Source of the DNA: Dyadobacter sp. SG02
GTDB taxonomy: Bacteria; Bacteroidota; Bacteroidia; Cytophagales; Spirosomataceae
Length of the DNA stretch: 64,000 bases
Direction of reading: 5' to 3'
Assembly (NCBI RefSeq): GCF_900109045.1
Contig: NZ_FNYL01000007.1
Span: 248,001-312,000 of the forward strand
Positions within the stretch are counted from its first letter, which is position 1; every line of letters starts with the position of its first letter. A program made the position numbers and the translations under genes. The notes below the pieces were generated by a model. It was not told the origin of the DNA and searched no databases. It was given only the letters and a program-made list of their open reading frames with translations. Below are positions 41,426-49,844 of this stretch, one piece after another.

Positions 41426-42754
41426 CTAGTGAGTCAGGATCTCTTCGTGGAGTTCGGTGATCTCCATCAAGCCTTCGGCGTTGATGTGGTCGTAGCGCAC
41501 TTCTTTCGTTTCGTTAATCAGCAGCGGATCGTATTTTACGGCCACACGCACGTAGTTGCCGGTAAAGCCGAGCATTTGCCCGTTTTGTACCTCATCTTCA
41601 AAAAGGACTTTGCCTTCCTTGCCGATCTGGCTTTCGTAGAAAAACCTTTTCTTCTTGTCCGAGAGAATATGCAGCATTTTGGAACGCTCGGCCCGTTCCG
41701 CTTTTGGAACAACCGGGCGAATGGCTAATGCGGTCGTATTTTCCCTCTCCGAATACGTAAACACGTGCAAGTAGGATACTTCCAGCTCATTCAGGAAGTG
41801 ATAAGTCTCTTCAAAAAGCTCCTTCGTTTCGCCGGCGTGTCCCACGATCACGTCCACGCCAATGCAGCAATCCGGCATCAGCGATTTGATTTTGGCTACG
41901 CGCTCGGCGTAGAGCTCCCGTTTGTAGCGGCGCTTCATTAAGCCGAGCACCTTGTTCGAACCCGATTGTAGTGGAATATGGAAATGCGGGGCAAAGCGTT
42001 TGGATTGCGCTACAAATTCGATGATCTCGTCCGTGAGCAGGTTGGGCTCAATAGAAGAAATGCGGAAACGCTCGATGCCTTCCACTTCGTCCAATGCTGT
42101 GATCAGGTCGAGGAAAGTTTCTTCGCGGACACCGTTGCGCAGGCCGAAATCACCAATGTTGACGCCGGTCAGTACGATTTCCTTCACATCGCGCGCGGCG
42201 ATGTCGCGGGCTGCCTTTATGATGTTGTCGATACTATCCGACCGGCTCTTTCCGCGTGCGAGCGGGATCGTGCAATATGCACACGGATAGTCGCACCCGT
42301 CCTGCACTTTCAGGAACGTACGCGTGCGGTCGTTGAGCGAGTAGGAGGTATGGTATTCGACTGCATTGTCGATCGTCGAAGCTATCACTTGTGCGGGCTG
42401 GCCGGAGGGCGCTTTTTCGAATGTATCGATCAGTTCCACGAGCCGGAATTTCTCCGCCGCACCCAAAACAGCGTCTACGCCTGGTATTTCAGAGATTTCC
42501 TTCGGTTTCAGCTGCGCATAGCAACCGATGATCGCCACATAGCCGTCCGCATTGATCTTCTGGGCCTCTCGCACGATCTTGCGGCATTTCTTGTCCGCAT
42601 TCTCGGTGACCGAGCAGGTGTTGATGATAAATATGTCCGGGTTTTCGTTGAACTCCACTTTGGTATAACCCTTATCCTCGAACATGCGTCCGATCGAAGA
42701 GCTTTCCGAGTAATTCAGCTTGCACCCTAATGTATAGAAAGCGACTTTTTTCAT
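41426..42754 (-). CDS. mtaB: tRNA (t6A37) methylthiotransferase MtaB
   Basis: A 442-residue radical-SAM enzyme that turns t6A37 into 2-methylthio-t6A in tRNAs reading ANN codons. The N-terminal UPF0004 domain has its three cluster cysteines (Leu-Gly-Cys-Lys, Asn-Thr-Cys-Ser-Val-Thr and Ile-Gly-Cys-Tyr-Ala-Gln), the radical-SAM motif is Cys-Asp-Tyr-Pro-Cys-Ala-Tyr-Cys near residue 154, and a C-terminal TRAM-like segment follows. The Asn-Tyr-Ser-Glu after Gly-Cys-Lys-Leu is typical of MtaB rather than MiaB. It is preceded by an LtaS-like gene on the same strand. Confidence 0.95.
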   Translation of the reverse strand: MKKVAFYTLGCKLNYSESSSIGRMFEDKGYTKVEFNENPDIFIINTCSVTENADKKCRKIVREAQKINADGYVAIIGCYAQLKPKEISEIPGVDAVLGAAEKFRLVELIDTFEKAPSGQPAQVIASTIDNAVEYHTSYSLNDRTRTFLKVQDGCDYPCAYCTIPLARGKSRSDSIDNIIKAARDIAARDVKEIVLTGVNIGDFGLRNGVREETFLDLITALDEVEGIERFRISSIEPNLLTDEIIEFVAQSKRFAPHFHIPLQSGSNKVLGLMKRRYKRELYAERVAKIKSLMPDCCIGVDVIVGHAGETKELFEETYHFLNELEVSYLHVFTYSERENTTALAIRPVVPKAERAERSKMLHILSDKKKRFFYESQIGKEGKVLFEDEVQNGQMLGFTGNYVRVAVKYDPLLINETKEVRYDHINAEGLMEITELHEEILTH

Positions 42755-42790
42755 TGTTTTTAAATATCCTGCAAAATTACACCTTTATTA

Positions 42791-44626
42791 TCAACGCTTT
42801 AAATAATCCCCAAAAGAAGATTGCAGGTAAGCCTTGCCGAGGGCTTCTTCTTGCGGCGGTAAAGCGCCGTTTTTCTCGGTGATATTGCCTCCGATGTTGT
42901 CCCGTACGAGGAATCCGTCAGGACGCATCCAGCCGAGGCCGTTATTGAACGCGAAATAGGCAAAATCGTGGCGGCCCTTTCTGAAAATGTCGTTACTCCA
43001 CGCAAAAGTTCCGGAAGGAAGGTGCATTTGGTTCAGAATCGTGGCGGCGAGGTCGGTTTGCGACGCGAGGATGTCCACACGAGCGGGTGCGGCCGTGAGC
43101 GCCCCTCCGAGCCAGAGCATGGGAATGTGGAACTCCGAAGGCTTGTCTTTCCGCGTTTCCGGCATGGGATGGCCGTGGTCGGCGATGATGACTACGAGCG
43201 TATTTTTCCACCAGGGTCTGGTTTTGGCTTTGCGTAGGAATGCGCCTAGTGATTCATCAGTATAATGTAATGCGTTCAAAAACAAATGCTCCGGGTCGTT
43301 TCCCTGGATTACCGTTTTGGTAGGTACTTCGAATGGCTCGTGGCTGCTCAACGTGAACATAGTCGAGAAAAACGGCTGCTTTTCCTTGTCCAGATCATCC
43401 AGTAGCCGTTTGAAAACCACATGGTCATGTGCGCCCCATTTGGAATTCATATCCTTCGAATCGAAATCGTTGATATCGACAATGCGGTCGAAGCCCTGTT
43501 GGAGGAAATAGGACTTCATATTGGCAAACTCGGTTTCACCGCCGTAATAGAAGGAGGTTTGCCAGCCCCGTTCTTTGTAAATGGTCGGTAGGGAAGGTAA
43601 GGAGGCAGTTTTTTTGGGTATTTTAATGATGGAGGTGGTTGGCTGGGCGGGGTAACCGCTCAAAATGGCCACCATTCCCTTGTCGCTGCGGTTGCCACTT
43701 GCATATATATTGGTAAAGAGCAGCCCTTCTTTTGAAATCTGGTCGAACTGGGGGGTAATGCCTTTCAAACCACCCAGTGACCCGACGGCCTTGGCAGTAA
43801 AACTTTCCCAGATGATCACCAGAACATTCTTTTTGCCAACCGTATCGATCACCTGCTCGGTTGCCCCATTGGCCTGGTACAGATTCGTGATCGTCTTTCC
43901 GGCTTCGCCGTCTTCGGCATATTTAAACGGGTTTTCATTGGAATACCCCTCGCTGATCACCGACCGCATATAATTCCACGGCACGTTGACGGCCGTGTAG
44001 TTCGCAAAGCTCTTGTCGCTGAAAAACACCGCGCTCTCATTCATAGGCGCCAGCTGGAAGCCGCCGCGAATAGGAATGATAAGGCTACCCGCGATGACGA
44101 GGAATGCCGGTATGGTGTACCAAAGCGGGGATCGCCGGAACGAGCCCGTAATGCGCCGTATAATGGTCTGCAAAATACGGTTAACGAGAAAAATCAATCC
44201 AATTAACAACAATACCAGCTGCCATACCGGCGCCGCACCCATCGAGGCGAATGCTTCGGCGGGGGTTTCCAGGTAATGCAGCGAGGTGGCATCGATGCGG
44301 AAACCCCAGGCGCGGAACAGTTCGAGGTCTGTGACCGTCAGAAGCGTGATGATGGTTACGATAACGGTCGTGTAAACCGACAAAGTCTTCCGGTACCAGT
44401 CCCAGCGCTGGCCGGTGAACATCATTAATAATGTCGGGATCGCCAGAATATAGGACGCAAAGGAAATATCCATCGGCAGCCCGTGGCCCGCGCTCGCAAC
44501 CCACAGCGAAGAGGGGAGTTCGAGCGCTTTTTTATAATGATATGCCAGGAAAATGAGCCGGAAAAACTGGAAGATGACGACCCAGGCCAGCCCGTACAAG
44601 GCAATAAATTCAAGTCTTTTACGCAT
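42791..44626 (-). CDS. LTA synthase/sulfatase-fold membrane enzyme
   Basis: A 611-residue inner-membrane protein: five helices in the first 190 residues, then a large periplasmic sulfatase-fold domain. Diagnostic segments: Ile-Trp-Glu-Ser-Phe-Thr-Ala (first metal Glu), Gly-Ser-Leu-Gly-Gly, Ala-Ser-Gly-Asn-Arg-Ser-Asp-Lys-Gly-Met, and Ile-Ala-Asp-His-Gly-His-Pro-Met. These enzymes move phosphoglycerol or phosphoethanolamine groups between lipids and glycans. Bacteroidota have no Gram-positive-type lipoteichoic acid, so it more likely decorates a surface glycan or lipid; the target is unknown. It lies 36 bp from mtaB and shares its orientation. Confidence 0.9.
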   Translation of the reverse strand: MRKRLEFIALYGLAWVVIFQFFRLIFLAYHYKKALELPSSLWVASAGHGLPMDISFASYILAIPTLLMMFTGQRWDWYRKTLSVYTTVIVTIITLLTVTDLELFRAWGFRIDATSLHYLETPAEAFASMGAAPVWQLVLLLIGLIFLVNRILQTIIRRITGSFRRSPLWYTIPAFLVIAGSLIIPIRGGFQLAPMNESAVFFSDKSFANYTAVNVPWNYMRSVISEGYSNENPFKYAEDGEAGKTITNLYQANGATEQVIDTVGKKNVLVIIWESFTAKAVGSLGGLKGITPQFDQISKEGLLFTNIYASGNRSDKGMVAILSGYPAQPTTSIIKIPKKTASLPSLPTIYKERGWQTSFYYGGETEFANMKSYFLQQGFDRIVDINDFDSKDMNSKWGAHDHVVFKRLLDDLDKEKQPFFSTMFTLSSHEPFEVPTKTVIQGNDPEHLFLNALHYTDESLGAFLRKAKTRPWWKNTLVVIIADHGHPMPETRKDKPSEFHIPMLWLGGALTAAPARVDILASQTDLAATILNQMHLPSGTFAWSNDIFRKGRHDFAYFAFNNGLGWMRPDGFLVRDNIGGNITEKNGALPPQEEALGKAYLQSSFGDYLKR

Positions 44627-44714
44627 TGGTGTCTTTGAACAATTTGCAAAGTTCTTAAAAATGCGCTAACCTGTGGTAACCGACGGACAGCTATTATGAA
44701 AATGTAGAGAGGAA

Positions 44715-44746
44715 TTGTGGTTCGTATCGGTAAATAAATAATTTTG
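44715..44746 (+). promoter_or_regulatory. Putative promoter of the GSIII gene
   Basis: TTG at 44715-44717 and TAATTTTG at 44739-44746 (21-bp spacing) match the Bacteroidota consensus, leaving a leader of about 25 bases before the ATG at 44775. Confidence 0.45.
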
Positions 44747-44774
44747 GGGAGAATTAATATAAATCAATAAATAC

Positions 44775-46961
44775 ATGACGTTTCGTTCCAAAGCTTTTGA
44801 GATCGCGCAAGGCCGCGTCTCGCCTGTTTTGACCCCTCCCACAGAAAAAGTAGCCGACCTCTATGGCAGCAATACATTCAGTGATGATGTGATGAAAACC
44901 CTGCTTTCCGCAGAGGCTTATACCAAAATCTCCAACGCGATCCGCTCCGGCTCGACGATCGACCGGGAAGTGGCCGAGGAAGTGGCAGCTGCCATGAAAT
45001 CGTGGGCTATTTCCAAAGGTGCGACGCACTATACCCACTGGTTCCAGCCATTGACCGGAACCACTGCCGAAAAGCACGATTCGTTCTTCGACCTGACGAT
45101 GGACGGGAAAGCGGTAGAGAAATTCAAAGGTAGCGCGTTAGTGCAGCAGGAGCCGGATGCTTCCTCGTTCCCCAGCGGAGGCTTGCGCGCGACGTTCGAG
45201 GCGCGGGGCTATACCGGCTGGGACCCGAGCTCGCCGGCATTCCTGATGGATAATGGTGCAGGTGGAAAGACATTGTGTATCCCTTCAGTTTTCATTTCCT
45301 ACAATGGAGAGGCATTGGATTACAAAGCGCCGCTTTTACGCTCGCTGATGATGCTCGACAAGGCCGCCACGGGCGTTTGCCAGTTCTTCAACCGCGATGT
45401 TTCCAAAGTAACACCCACGCTCGGGATCGAGCAGGAGTATTTTTTGGTCGATAAGGCGTTGTACTACGCCCGTCCCGATTTGCTAATGGCTGGCCGGACC
45501 GTTTTTGGACACAATCCTGCACGTGGCCAGCAGCTCGACGACCACTATTTCGGTTCTATTTCGCCGCGTGTGAATGCATTTATGGTGGATTTCGAATTCG
45601 AAGCGTTGAAACTCGGTATTCCGGTCCGTACCCGCCACAACGAAGTAGCGCCCGGTCAGTTCGAATGCGCACCGACGTTTGAAGAGGTTAACCTCGCTAT
45701 CGACCACAATGCATTGCTGATGGATTTAATGCAAAAGATCGGCGACAAGCATAATTTCCAGGTACTGTTCCATGAAAAGCCGTTTGCGGGCATTAACGGA
45801 AGCGGAAAGCATAACAACTGGTCGCTTTCGACGGATACGGGCATTAACCTGCTCGCACCGACTTCGAAACCGAAAGAAAACCTGCGTTTCCTGACCTTCC
45901 TGATGAATGTCGTGAAAGCCGTTCACGACCACGCCGACCTGTTGCGCGCGTCCATTTCGTCCGCGGGAAACGAGCATCGCCTGGGTGCGAACGAGGCGCC
46001 GCCGTCGATCGTGTCGGTGTTCCTGGGCGGGGATTTGACCAATATGTTGGAAGAGCTCGTGAGCAAAGGGGAGATCACGCTGGAAAAAGGGGAGAACTTC
46101 TATTATAAACTGGGTATCTCCCGCATTCCCAACCTCCAACGCGACAATACCGATCGCAACCGGACGTCGCCGTTCTGTTTTACGGGAAATAAATTCGAAT
46201 ACCGTGCCGTAGGAAGTTCACAAAACAGCGCTTCGCCGATGATCATTCTCAATACGATCGTGGCGAACCAACTGCTCGACTTCAAACGCGAAATGGATGA
46301 GCGCCTGGCAGCAGGTGAGGAGAAGAAAGTGGCGACCGTGGAGATACTGAAACGCTATTTCCTTGAATCTAAAAATATCCTGTTTGAAGGAAACGGCTAC
46401 TCGGATGAGTGGATTGAAGAAGCTGCGAATCGCGGTCTGAGCAATATCCGCGAGACTTTCGATGCATTATATGCCTACAAAACAGACAAGACCATCACGG
46501 TTTTTGAAAAAACCGGCGTGCTGAGCTCCCGCGAGCTGCACGCACGTTACGAGATCGAACTGGAAAATTATGTGAAGAAATTGCAGATCGAATCGCGGGT
46601 AATCGGTGACCTGGCATTGAACCACATTGTTTCGACGGTGGTGAAATACCAGTTCAAACTCGCGCAGACAGCCCGCTCGCTGACAGACCTCGAAATGCTT
46701 GAAGAAGCGGAGCCGATCAAGGAAATTATCCGTGACATTTCTTCACACGTGGTGGTGATCAAGAAATTGGTACATGAAATGACCGAAAGCCGCAAAAAGG
46801 CCAACAATATCGAAGAGCTTTTCGAGCGTGCCAAATGCTATGGATCGGAGGTGAAGGGCTACTTTGATCAGATCCGTTATCATGTAGACAAGCTGGAATT
46901 GTTGATCGATGATGAGGATTGGCCATTGGCGAAATACCGTGAAATGCTATTTTTGGAGTAG
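44775..46961 (+). CDS. glnN: Glutamine synthetase type III
   Basis: A 728-residue GSIII, the long ammonium-assimilating glutamine synthetase of Bacteroidota and cyanobacteria. The beta-grasp N-terminal part is followed by the catalytic core with Gly-Ile-Glu-Gln-Glu-Tyr-Phe-Leu-Val-Asp (metal site, about residue 217), Gly-Ser-Gly-Lys-His-Asn-Asn-Trp-Ser-Leu, and Gly-Asn-Glu-His-Arg-Leu-Gly. The last 150 residues are a helical C-terminal extension characteristic of type III enzymes. It begins an operon with the acidic protein at 46991 and is convergent with a type II enzyme at 47667. Length is normal. Confidence 0.96.
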   Translation: MTFRSKAFEIAQGRVSPVLTPPTEKVADLYGSNTFSDDVMKTLLSAEAYTKISNAIRSGSTIDREVAEEVAAAMKSWAISKGATHYTHWFQPLTGTTAEKHDSFFDLTMDGKAVEKFKGSALVQQEPDASSFPSGGLRATFEARGYTGWDPSSPAFLMDNGAGGKTLCIPSVFISYNGEALDYKAPLLRSLMMLDKAATGVCQFFNRDVSKVTPTLGIEQEYFLVDKALYYARPDLLMAGRTVFGHNPARGQQLDDHYFGSISPRVNAFMVDFEFEALKLGIPVRTRHNEVAPGQFECAPTFEEVNLAIDHNALLMDLMQKIGDKHNFQVLFHEKPFAGINGSGKHNNWSLSTDTGINLLAPTSKPKENLRFLTFLMNVVKAVHDHADLLRASISSAGNEHRLGANEAPPSIVSVFLGGDLTNMLEELVSKGEITLEKGENFYYKLGISRIPNLQRDNTDRNRTSPFCFTGNKFEYRAVGSSQNSASPMIILNTIVANQLLDFKREMDERLAAGEEKKVATVEILKRYFLESKNILFEGNGYSDEWIEEAANRGLSNIRETFDALYAYKTDKTITVFEKTGVLSSRELHARYEIELENYVKKLQIESRVIGDLALNHIVSTVVKYQFKLAQTARSLTDLEMLEEAEPIKEIIRDISSHVVVIKKLVHEMTESRKKANNIEELFERAKCYGSEVKGYFDQIRYHVDKLELLIDDEDWPLAKYREMLFLE

Positions 46962-46990
46962 TTTTGCAATTGAATCAAACAACATAGCAT

Positions 46991-47542
46991 ATGAATCCCG
47001 GATTTGATCCAGAAGAAATCGCGCAGCTCAAAGCCGAATGCAAGGCCGAGAATTCGAATTTTATATATGTAGAAGACGAGTTCGAGGACGACGACGATAA
47101 CAATGAGCACGCGCACGTGCAGTTTGTAGGTACTTACAAAAACCAGGAGGTTATTTTCGATGCGCTGGTTTACACATTGCGCCTGCACCACTCCACGCTC
47201 GTGTACGACGAGGCGCTGGAACGTCTGAAAAAGGAAATGCCGGGTTATTTGTCACCGGATGAGCGTCCGGCGAACTACAAGACCACCGACGAGCAGGAAG
47301 ACGAAGCCGAACTGCTGCTGACGGAATTTATCGAAGAAATCGAGGAAGGGGAGGAAATCACCGTCCGCGAACATATCGAAATCGACGATCAGTTTGAATA
47401 CGGCGTTGGTCTGGAAGTAGGTTTGAACAAAACGGAGATCGACGACAAGGTGATCAGCGACTTTATCAAAGCCTATACCGCAGGCAATGTAGAGCTAGAT
47501 CCAACATTGTACTCCTTCACCGGCAGCGAGGACGAAGACTGA
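46991..47542 (+). CDS. Acidic protein of unknown function downstream of GSIII
   Basis: A 183-residue cytoplasmic protein rich in Asp and Glu, including Glu-Asp-Asp-Asp-Asp near residue 32 and an acidic C-terminal end. I recognise no known domain. The middle (Phe-Val-Gly-Thr-Tyr-Lys-Asn-Gln-Glu-Val-Ile-Phe-Asp-Ala-Leu-Val-Tyr) looks like alpha/beta structure. It starts 29 bp after the GSIII stop and shares its terminator, so the two genes are very likely one operon; a regulatory or stability partner of GSIII is possible but is inference. Confidence 0.7.
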   Translation: MNPGFDPEEIAQLKAECKAENSNFIYVEDEFEDDDDNNEHAHVQFVGTYKNQEVIFDALVYTLRLHHSTLVYDEALERLKKEMPGYLSPDERPANYKTTDEQEDEAELLLTEFIEEIEEGEEITVREHIEIDDQFEYGVGLEVGLNKTEIDDKVISDFIKAYTAGNVELDPTLYSFTGSEDED

Positions 47543-47561
47543 TCAAAACGATAGCAATGGG

Positions 47562-47592
47562 AAAGCGCCTTTTTAACCGAAGGCGCTTTTTT
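47562..47592 (+). terminator. Rho-independent terminator of the GSIII operon
   Basis: AAAGCGCCT ... AGGCGCTTT (9-bp arms) followed by TTT, 20 bp after the acidic-protein stop. Confidence 0.85.
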
Positions 47593-47613
47593 AATGTATA
47601 ATCGCTGATAAAC

Positions 47614-47646
47614 AAAAACGGCCACCTTTTGGGGCGGCCGTTTTGG
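47614..47646 (-). terminator. Rho-independent terminator of the GSII gene
   Basis: AAAACGGCC ... GGCCGTTTT; read on the minus strand the stem is followed by T-rich sequence, 20 bp after the GSII stop. Together with 47562 it separates the two convergent glutamine synthetase genes. Confidence 0.8.
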
Positions 47647-47666
47647 AAAATATGTTGTTCTGCGAA

Positions 47667-48677
47667 TTAGATAGCAGATTTAACAGTCTTGATGATACGA
47701 GCTGCCACTTTGTAAGGATCAGCAGCCGAGTTTGGACGACGGTCTTCGAGGTATCCGCTCCATCCTTTTTGAGGAACCATAACAGGGATACGGATAGAAG
47801 CACCGCGGTCAGAAACACCGTAGCTGAAATCGTGGATAGAAGCAGTTTCGTGCTTTCCAGTCAAACGCAGGTGGTTATCAGCACCGTAAACTTCGATGTG
47901 CTCTTTCACTACCGGACGGAATGCTTCGCAGATTTTGTCGAAAGTAGCTTTGCTTCCGGCAGTTCTCAAAACACCGTTTGAGAAGTTAGCGTGCATACCT
48001 GAACCGTTCCAGTCGAGGTCGCCCAGGGGCTTGCAGTGCCAGTTGATAGAAACACCATATTTCTCACCGATTCTTTCGAGGAGGTAACGGCCAAGCCAGA
48101 TCTGGTCACCAGCTTCTTTCGCACCTTTTGCGAAAATCTGGAATTCCCACTGTCCTGCTGCTACTTCTGCATTGATACCTTCTACATTCAAACCTGCGTC
48201 AAGGCAAACGTCAAGGTGCTCTTCGATGATCTCACGACCGTAAGCGTTTTTCGCGCCTACCGAGCAATAGTATGGTCCTTGCGGAGCAGGGTAGCCGTTA
48301 GCCGGGAAGCCAAGCGGTTTGTTAGTTTCGTTGTCCCAAAGGAAATATTCTTGCTCAAATCCGAACCAGAAGTCGTTATCGTCGTCTTCGATAGTTGCGC
48401 GTCCGTTCGATTCGTGAGCAGTTCCGTCAGCGTTCAATACCTCGCACATTACCAGGTAGCCATTTTTACGCTGTGGATCAGGAATAATGTAAACCGGTTT
48501 CAGCAAACAGTCGGAAGAACCGCCGGGAGCCTGCTCAGTTGACGAGCCATCAAACGACCACATTGCGCAATCTTCCAGTTTTCCACTAAAATCGTTTTCA
48601 ATTTTGGTTTTGCTGCGTAAACTTTGGGTCGGCTTGTAGCCATCCAACCAAATATATTCCAGCTTGGACTTTGACAT
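47667..48677 (-). CDS. glnA: Glutamine synthetase type II (eukaryotic-type)
   Basis: A 336-residue GSII-type enzyme, making glutamine from glutamate, ammonia and ATP. The beta-grasp domain has Met-Trp-Ser-Phe-Asp-Gly-Ser-Ser-Thr (latch/active site), the core has Trp-Phe-Gly-Phe-Glu-Gln-Glu-Tyr-Phe, Glu-Val-Ala-Ala-Gly-Gln-Trp-Glu-Phe-Gln, and Trp-Asn-Gly-Ser-Gly-Met-His-Ala-Asn, and the end has Leu-Thr-Gly-Lys-His-Glu-Thr-Ala-Ser. These match eukaryotic and Bacteroidota/Frankia GSII, not GSI, and no adenylylation-type Tyr loop is seen. It is convergent with GSIII. Codon bias suggests high expression. Confidence 0.95.
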   Translation of the reverse strand: MSKSKLEYIWLDGYKPTQSLRSKTKIENDFSGKLEDCAMWSFDGSSTEQAPGGSSDCLLKPVYIIPDPQRKNGYLVMCEVLNADGTAHESNGRATIEDDDNDFWFGFEQEYFLWDNETNKPLGFPANGYPAPQGPYYCSVGAKNAYGREIIEEHLDVCLDAGLNVEGINAEVAAGQWEFQIFAKGAKEAGDQIWLGRYLLERIGEKYGVSINWHCKPLGDLDWNGSGMHANFSNGVLRTAGSKATFDKICEAFRPVVKEHIEVYGADNHLRLTGKHETASIHDFSYGVSDRGASIRIPVMVPQKGWSGYLEDRRPNSAADPYKVAARIIKTVKSAI

Positions 48678-48994
48678 AATAGTACTAGATAAAGTGGTGA
48701 CGAATAATTATAACGGCACAATATTAATGCAAAAATGTATTTACAAAAAATAAATGTTAGGAAAAATTAACCTTCCACAAAATATTATTGCGTTCGTGGT
48801 AGTATTGTCAGTAAAAAATGTACTTTTCTAATAAAATGAGTGTGTTTTAAAAACCGGTGTTTCGCGGGAATTTTTTGCTAAAAACTCTGAAACAGGTTGA
48901 AAATATGCCTTTGAAACTATAAAATGCCTATAATATCCTATAAACCGCGATTTTTTAATCCAGGGGCGGATAGAATTCTGCGGGGATTGTAAAT

Positions 48995-49027
48995 TTTGTG
49001 CCGTTGCCGATATTTTGTATATTTTTG
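48995..49027 (+). promoter_or_regulatory. Putative promoter of rsmE
   Basis: TTTG at 48995-48998 and TATTTTTG at 49020-49027 are 21 bp apart, a good Bacteroidota -33/-7 match, with the ATG at 49072. The rest of the 394-bp divergent spacer (48678-49071) is AT-rich and shows no gene. Confidence 0.5.
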
Positions 49028-49071
49028 AAGGTTTCGGCACCAGTTGCTCACATTATCACAATATTGGAAAA

Positions 49072-49794
49072 ATGCATTTGTTTTACCAGCCTGACCCTCA
49101 CGTTTTTGAACTCGACGAAGAGGAAGCAAGGCATAGTTCGAAGGTTTTGAGGCTGGGTTCCGGCGAGATGATTTACGTCACAAATGGCAAAGGCCTGCTG
49201 CAAAAATGCCGGCTCAACATTCAGGGACGAAAAGTAGGGTACGAAGTGATAGAATCCAAAATGACGGAGCGCAGAAATTTCGCCGTCAATATGGCCATCG
49301 CACCCACGCGCAAGGCCGAACGGAACGAATGGATGGTGGAGAAAATGACTGAAATAGGGGTGGAGCGCATCGATTTCGTCGTGACGGAACACACCAACCC
49401 GGAGACTCTGAACCGCGTCGTGAACCTGACAAGGTTGAACCGCATTGCCGCCGCCGCCATGAAGCAGTCGCAACAATATTATATGCCCGTTATTACAGTA
49501 AATAACAAGTACAAGCCGTTTATTAAAAATGTAGCTGACGCCACTCGCCTGATTGCCTACGTCCCGGAACAAAACACGGTGGAACATGTTTTTAATAAAA
49601 TAAAGAAAGGCACAGACACCACATTGCTGATCGGCCCGGAAGGCGATTTTAGCCCGAAAGAAGTAGAGCTGGCGCTGGAAAATGGTTTTCAAACGGTATC
49701 GCTGGGCCCAACACGTTTACGGACCGAAACTGCCGCTGTGGCAGGATGCCATGCGGTTAACCTGGCGCAGGTTTTGCTAATGAATTTTGAATGA
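49072..49794 (+). CDS. rsmE: 16S rRNA (uracil-1498-N3)-methyltransferase RsmE
   Basis: A 240-residue SPOUT-class RNA methyltransferase that modifies U1498 in 16S rRNA. It has the PUA-like N-terminus (His-Val-Phe-Glu-Leu-Asp ... His-Ser-x-Lys-Val-Leu-Arg-Leu), Lys-Ala-Glu-Arg-x-Glu-Trp-Met-Val-Glu-Lys-Met-Thr-Glu-Ile-Gly, and the knotted SAM-binding end Leu-Leu-Ile-Gly-Pro-Glu-Gly-Asp-Phe-Ser with Leu-Gly-Pro-Thr-Arg-Leu-Arg-Thr-Glu-Thr-Ala. The ATG at 49072 matches the family start; the frame opening at 49015 adds unconserved residues. Confidence 0.95.
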   Translation: MHLFYQPDPHVFELDEEEARHSSKVLRLGSGEMIYVTNGKGLLQKCRLNIQGRKVGYEVIESKMTERRNFAVNMAIAPTRKAERNEWMVEKMTEIGVERIDFVVTEHTNPETLNRVVNLTRLNRIAAAAMKQSQQYYMPVITVNNKYKPFIKNVADATRLIAYVPEQNTVEHVFNKIKKGTDTTLLIGPEGDFSPKEVELALENGFQTVSLGPTRLRTETAAVAGCHAVNLAQVLLMNFE

Positions 49795-49800
49795 ATTCGG

Positions 49801-49840
49801 TCATTCACTCATTCGGTCATTCAATCATTCAATCATTCAA
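49801..49840 (+). repeat. Five tandem octamers (TCATTCAA-like) between rsmE and DUF4159
   Basis: Forty bases consist of TCATTCAC, TCATTCGG, TCATTCAA, TCATTCAA and TCATTCAA in exact 8-bp register, preceded by a degenerate sixth copy. They begin 6 bases after the rsmE stop and end 4 bases before the ATG at 49845, so they occupy the leader of the next gene. Confidence 0.85.
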
Positions 49841-49844
49841 AATT

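Noticed and set aside
41426-42754. MiaB instead of MtaB
   Set aside because: The N-terminal Leu-Gly-Cys-Lys-Leu-Asn-Tyr-Ser-Glu and overall sequence match MtaB; MiaB usually has a Gly-Cys-Gln-Met-Asn pattern.
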